Source: Nemertoderma westbladi (lineage: Eukaryota > Xenacoelomorpha > Nemertodermatida > Nemertodermatidae). From it: a stretch of DNA of 64,000 bases. Below, piece after piece: positions 58,978 to 64,000 of the stretch (position 1 is the first letter of the stretch; every line of letters begins with the position of its first letter). The stretch covers positions 1 through 64,000 of the forward strand of contig JAUCBJ010007055.1 in NCBI GenBank assembly GCA_032718475.1, given 5' to 3'. The translations under genes and the position numbers were made by a program. The notes beneath the pieces were generated by a model. The model ran no database searches. It was given only the letters and a program-made list of their open reading frames with translations, and was not told the origin of the DNA.

Positions 58978-60510
58978 GTATCTGTTGCGTCCCTATGAAG
59001 GGCTCCAGTAGAATCTGTTACATCGCGTCCCTATTAAGGGCTCCAGGAGTAACTGTTACATCGCGTCCCCATGAAGGGCTCCAGGAGTAACTGTTACATC
59101 GCGTCCCCATGAAGGGCTCCATCAGTAACTGTTACATCGCGTCTCTATGAAGGGCTCCAGGAGTAACTGTTCAGGCTTCCCCATGAAGGGCTCCAGGAGT
59201 AACTGTTACATCGCGTCCCTATGAAGGGCTCCAGGAGTAACTGTTACATCGCGTCCCCATGAAGGGCTCCATCAGTAACTGTTACATCGCGTCCCTATGA
59301 AGGGCTCCAGGAGTAACTGTTACATCACGTCCCTATGAAGGGCTCCATCAGTAACTGTTACATCGCGTCCCTATGAAGGGCTCCAGGAGTAACTGTTCAG
59401 GCTTCCCCATGAAGGGCTCCAGGAGTAATTGTTACATCGCGTCCCTATGAAGGGCTCCATCAGTAACTGTCACATTGCATCCCTATGAAGGGCTTAGCTC
59501 AGAAGTAACTGTTACATCGCGTCCCTATGAAGGGCTCCATCAGTAACTGTCACATTGCATCCCTATGAAGGGCTTAGCTCAGAAGTAACTGTTACATCGC
59601 GTCCCTATGAAGGGCTCCAGGAGTAACTGTTACATCACGTCCCTATGAAGGGCTCCATCAGTAACTGTTACATCGCGTCCCTATGAAGGGCTCCAGGAGT
59701 AACTGTTCAGGCTTCCCCATGAAGGGCTCCAGGAGTAATTGTTACATCGCGTCCCGATGAAGGGCTCCATCAGTAACTGTCACATTGCATCCCTATGAAG
59801 GGCTTAGCTCAGAAGTAACTGTTACATCGCGTCCCTATGAAGGGCTCCAGGAGTAACTGTTACATCACGTCCCTATGAATGGCTCCATCAGTAACTGTTA
59901 CATCGCGTCCCTATGAAGGGCTCCAGGAGTAACTGTTCTGGCGTCCCCATGAAGGGCTCCAGGAGTAATTGTTACATCGCATCCCTATGAAGGGCTCCAG
60001 GAGTAACTGTTACATCGCGTCTCTATGAAGGGCTCCAGGAGTAACTGTTCAGGCGTCCCCATGAAGGGCTCCAGGAGTAATTGTTGCATCGCATCCCTCT
60101 GAAGGGCTCCCTGAGTAACTTTTACATCGCGTCCCTATGAAGTGCTCCAGGAGTAAATATTACATCGCGTCCCCATGAAGGCCTCCAGGAGTAACTGTTA
60201 CATCGCGTCCCTATGAAGGGCTCCATCAGTAACTGTTACATCGCGTCTCTATGAAGGGCTTCAGGAGTAACTGTTACATCGCGTCGCTATGAAGGGCTCC
60301 AGGAGTAACTGTTACATCGCGTCCCTATGAAGGGCTCCAGGAGTAATTGTTACATCGCGTCCCTATGAAGGCCTCCAGGAGTAAATGTTACATCGCGTCC
60401 CTATGAAGGGTTCCAGGAGTAACTGTTACATCGCGTCCCTAGGAAGGGCTCCAGGAGTGACTGTTACATCGCGTCCATATAAAGGGCTCCAGGAGTAACT
60501 GTTACATTGC
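58978..60510. repeat. 38-bp minisatellite, about 40 copies
   Basis: The unit is ACATCGCGTCCC then TATGAAGGGCTCCAGGAG then TAACTGTT. Variants carry ATCAGTAACTG, TTCAGGCTTCCCC, or GGCTTAGCTCAGAAGTAACTG. The variant series at about 59330-59520 recurs at about 59630-59830, with a partial third at 59870, so blocks of eight or so units were duplicated. No reading frame is kept. Confidence 0.95.
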
Positions 60511-60513
60511 TGT

Positions 60514-60622
60514 TACTTTAAGATGCGTCTCAAGACCAGACAGAAGATGGGCTGTCCACCATGCTTATTCACTCCATGAGGCTGTCAAAGTACAAGATTA
60601 TGCACTGGCTGGTCCTCACGGA
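60514..60622 (-). mobile_element. LINE 3'-region relic
   Basis: TTTAAGATGCGTCTCAAGA and ATGGGCTGTCCACCATGCTT, then GATTATGCACTGG(C/T)TGGTCC, match 62339-62439 of the LINE with an 11-bp insertion. It directly abuts the minisatellite. Confidence 0.85.
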
Positions 60623-61426
60623 CCCACGGACCCAAAAATTCCACATGTTCATAAAATCAATTTGTTTTCGTGGTGATTTTTCATTTTCATATTTCCTTTA
60701 CTTGTTTTTTTCGTGCTCCAGGGGCACAAATATCTGACTAATAACTAATATAACAACATGCCTATGTTGTTATATTACACAACTCTTCGATATGTTTGAC
60801 ATAGAGGAATAAACCTTCCCAATGAAATCAGCACATTCTAAAACCTCAGTAGCCAAACTGTATGGCCAATTTACTGTATCAACTGTATGGCCAATATGTG
60901 CTACTTGCACATTTGGTGCTCTTTTAGTATATATTTATAAAAAAAAATGAAAATTTTGCATCTAATCTTGCTTTCGATTACTAATAATGAATTAAACAAA
61001 CAAAAAAAAGCATTGTATGGTTTCATGGTTATACCAAAGTCTTTGAAGTGTGATGTATTTTGTGTAATTTTATCATTTCCAAAATGTGCTGAATATGGTA
61101 TGGGTGCTAAGAACTGCTCATATATCTCGAAATCTAATGGAGTTATTAAATTATTATTTCTCTCCTCTGAAAGAGGACATAATTTTAGTTAAGGACAAGT
61201 ACTTTCGACGTGCTAGACGTATTGTTTCTGGGATTATATCTAAGAGAAAATAACTGGCCCACAAAATTTAGGGGCTTTGCAGCAGCTTGGCGGGTCGTAT
61301 CTATAGTAGGTCATGGAATCAATATCAAACCCTCCCTCGACTGGATTTACCGACATCAGGATCCCTGGTCGATCCCAGAGCGAGCTCGATTGAACCGAGA
61401 AGGTAGATATTATCAGCTAAGGACAT
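60623..61426. other. AT-rich DNA, no gene supported
   Basis: Only short open stretches without recognised similarity are present. Confidence 0.45.
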
Positions 61427-61467
61427 GTACCGGGTGTTCCATACAATCATTATGGAACACCCGGTAC
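61427..61467. other. 17-bp perfect-stem hairpin
   Basis: GTACCGGGTGTTCCATA and its exact complement TATGGAACACCCGGTAC enclose CAATCAT. A decayed version of the same text (ACGGGCTGTTCCATTATGAT) lies near 17017. This may be a small transposon or end structure. Confidence 0.8.
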
Positions 61468-61639
61468 AAGAATCGTGGAGGGATTTCGAACTACGTAGAC
61501 CCTTACAAAATCTACTCACAGTGATATTTGAAGAATGATAAAGGCCATCAATGTATATCCGGCACTTATTTTTTGCCCAAACAATAGTTAAGTCGTTATT
61601 CTCATAGAGGATCTAATTACTATTATTATTATTACTTTT

Positions 61640-61765
61640 ATTTAATCGGACCGCAGCCCATTGTAGTATGGGCTGCGTTACGAATAGTTACAATACTGGG
61701 CATTGTAATCTATATACTGTAATATATCTACAATACGTTACTATTCTGGGCTACGAAGCCCAGTT
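61640..61765. repeat. Cluster of GGGCTGC/GCAGCCC hairpins
   Basis: GCAGCCCAT-TGTAGT-ATGGGCTGC and CTGGGCT-ACGA-AGCCCAG stand about 80 bp apart, with inverted TACAATA(C) words between them. Possibly a palindromic MITE remnant. Confidence 0.55.
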
Positions 61766-62184
61766 AGTATAGTAACAAACTATAGAATATATGGAACCGA
61801 ACTGCCAGTTAGTTACCGGTAATCATTTTATTGATCATTGTTATATAAATATTTATATTATGTATTTTTGTCGCTAATTTGTAGATAGTGTGTTCAAACA
61901 TAATCAATATAAAAGGCCACTCTGTGCATTGTAATCTATCTATTTAATAAGAAAATATTTGGTTCTCTCAAAAAAATTGTATTGACTTCTTGGTAGACTA
62001 TGTTATCATCACCCATGGATTCATTCTCTGTTTAGCTTGGCAAGGGTAGCCATTCTGGGGATCAGTCTAGTCTACCTCATCCCAAGACAATATGAATGAA
62101 TACCTGATTGTCTGGTAGCTGAAATAGTGAAATACGATTGGCAAATATCCACTGGAGTATGCACGGTCCATTTTACTGGAGATA

Positions 62185-64000
62185 TAAAGTTTAGCGGTAA
62201 ACTACTACTAGGATCGGCATGCTGCATTGTAGCTACATTTTAAGAATGCTGTGCCGGCTTGTCGACAAAATTGCGCCGCCACAACTCCCTATCACCCGAG
62301 ACATTTGCTAGATCATCCGCATCTTCAAGGCCAGTGTCCTTTAAGATGCGTCTCAAGAAAGTCATGGGCTGTCCACCATGCTTATTCACTCCATGAGGCT
62401 GCCAAAGCACAAGATTATGCACTGGTTGGTCCTCACGGCGAAAGCAATGTCCTGCAAATCGGAGGCGACTTTGTTCTAGTGTCAAGCTTGAGGGAACCAA
62501 TGAGACACCTCCAATGTTATATAGTGCCTGGTTGGAGATGTGTGCATTGTACTTGACACAATGAACCCGGCGTAGCATTCTTGTGAATGTGCCATACAAA
62601 ATTTGGTGTCCTCAGCAGCTAGAGCCCAGCATGGACTCCCATAGAGGAGTACTGGAACTACTGCTGCTTTAAATAATAGGACCTTAAGTTTCTGATTAAT
62701 GCTCTGTTATTTCCAAATCCTGGAAAGCCTATTCAAGGCTGCCCATGCCTTTCCCTTACGTATGCGAAGGTCCTCGCCTGACTTCTGGATTCATGATCCC
62801 AGGTAACAGATGTCGTCCACATGCTCAAGTATACCATCCTTTGAGCTTATGCTCATCCGGCCAGAGACTTCCTGAGGACTTTCAAAGTTAACTGTCAAAA
62901 TTGTGGTCTTTTTGGAGTTATTAATAAGACCAACACTAGACGCAGCCTGTTCTAATGAGCTGAGGAGCCGTTGGGCTCCCTCTAGTGATTCTGAGAGTAC
63001 TCCTGAGTCATCAGCAAAGTCTAGATCAGTCAGGTACTTGGCAGGATTTCCTCGACTTCTGGAGCCAGTAGGTGGAGTTACCATCACTCCATCATCATTA
63101 TGATGATCTAAGGACATACGTAGAACATAGTCAACCACAATTATGAACAAGAATGGCGCAAGTGTGTCTCCTTGGAGGACTCCCCATAATACTTTAAATG
63201 GTTCTTTGTCACCATCAACAGTAGACACAAATGTTGTCGAACCATCGTATACTGATCTGTTTGCTGCAATAATTTCATCAGGAATCCCATATAATGAAAG
63301 TATGTTGAACATACGTGAGCGAGAGACTGAATCAAATGTCTTGAATAAGTCAACAAAGATAACAGCCAGATGCCTGTCTTTCTTTTTTGATAACTCTTCA
63401 ATTATCCTTCTAAGTGCTTATTTGTTTTCATTTCTTGTGGGACTCTTGTTGTTCTGTGAATGTCTACTATGATGGGATAGATGATCTTTAAACACTCAGG
63501 TATTTTAAAGACCTCAAGGGGAACACCATCTACTCCACTGACACTATTGGTCTTAATGCTCTTTGCAGCAGCCTTCACTTCTGCAAAGGAGATATCGCCA
63601 ATGGGAATATCTGGGAGTACAGACTCAGACACCTTTTACTTTACTTCTATAAAGTTATCAGGCAATACCCTGTCATTATTGAGGAGCTTTTCAAAGTGGG
63701 CCTTCCAACCATTGAGACGATCAGCTGGTGATTCTGCCTTAACCTTGGTAGTTGGTTGGCTTTTCCGCCCAGTAAGTAAGTTGATAGATTTCCATGCCTG
63801 GGATGATTGCCTACTGTTGTCAGCATCATTGATGGCATCAACCTGTTGGTTTATGACCTCCTGCAGATTAACAGAGTACTGCCTTTTCAGGGACCTAGAT
63901 GCAGCCTTAACTGCATTCTTGGCCGCTGTAATCTGTTTGAGTAGGGACTCTTTCTGTGCCTTATAGAGGTCATTTCGGCACTTCTGAATTTTGTGGTCAG
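62185..64000 (-). pseudogene. Non-LTR retrotransposon (LINE), reverse transcriptase, defective
   Basis: It reads leftward from the window edge. Visible RT blocks: SGVDGVPLEVFK (63530 region), VDLFKTFDSVSRSRM (63330), GVLQGDTLAPFLFIIVVDY and LDFADDSGVLSES (63200-62980; the catalytic DD is intact, with FADD as the active-site form), then CYLGS followed by a TGA where the copy at 40.66 kb has Trp. Near 62590 a frameshift separates EDTKF from the next block. The C-terminal part keeps RLRFAGHCFRREDQPVHNLV. Between PQEMKTNK and LRRIIEE about 60 residues normally present are missing (near 63410). It is therefore dead. The 3' end is near 62185-62200, with fragments of the same family at 19.2, 40.5, 45.5 and 60.6 kb. 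Confidence 0.9.

Noticed and set aside
60947-61524. Frames of 81 and 104 codons
   Set aside because: AT-rich or crossing a perfect hairpin; no recognisable similarity.

Overview
The window is nuclear DNA from an intron-bearing, AT-rich animal genome. Supporting evidence is GT-AG spliced exons, a secretory-pathway gene (OST48/DDOST first exon), a LUC7-like splicing-factor gene, MOSPD2-type CRAL-TRIO genes, satellite DNA, and Helitron, hAT-like, TTAA-type and non-LTR elements. The self-complementary words TACCGGTA and TAGGCCTA recur throughout. A marine invertebrate is the most natural guess, but the sequence alone does not fix the phylum. No prokaryotic genes, CRISPR arrays or rRNA genes were seen.

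Layout. 1-9489 is a tandem satellite (units of 208 or 206 bp, about 46 copies) with higher-order structure. It runs directly into an unrecognised minus-strand gene (9476-10750) whose last codons and stop come from satellite sequence. 10.8-14.8 kb is AT-rich DNA with local tandem duplications. 14855-15442 is the first coding exon of DDOST on the minus strand; no further DDOST exon was recognised. 15.4-22.3 kb holds minisatellites, a 250-bp repeat, and a 1-kb duplicated segment.

22.6-37.4 kb is the centrepiece: a minus-strand Helitron-type transposon gene that I can assemble from seven exons. All six junctions have GT-AG signals and compatible phases, giving one open frame of 2256 codons. In order it encodes a low-complexity N-terminus, a papain-fold-like cysteine peptidase domain (Cys and His-Asp in separate exons), a run of NPE-containing repeats, a Cys-rich DUF6570-like domain, a HUH/Y2 Rep nuclease and a Pif1-family helicase. 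Its introns hold an 18-bp GTACCGGTAC minisatellite, a tRNA-like SINE and other repeats.

37.5-45.8 kb is a nest of DNA transposons: a 4.8-kb element with about 0.8-kb inverted arms (one arm interrupted by a MITE), a 707-bp TA-flanked MITE whose empty site survives in a neighbouring duplicate, and a 2.9-kb element containing a MITE that itself carries a hAT-type element with an 8-bp target duplication. 45907-47190 is an intronless LUC7L3-like gene. 48617-49621 is a TTAA-flanked (piggyBac-like) nonautonomous element. Two intronless CRAL-TRIO paralogues (51138-51974 and 56104-56973) share nearly identical N-terminal thirds and diverged lipid-binding domains. 58.98-60.51 kb is a 38-bp minisatellite that ends against a LINE relic. 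62.2-64.0 kb is a defective minus-strand LINE.

The host genes (DDOST, LUC7L3-like, CRAL-TRIO pair) are functionally unrelated; most of the window is repeat-derived. Coordinates of splice sites and repeat edges were read by eye and no alignments were run.
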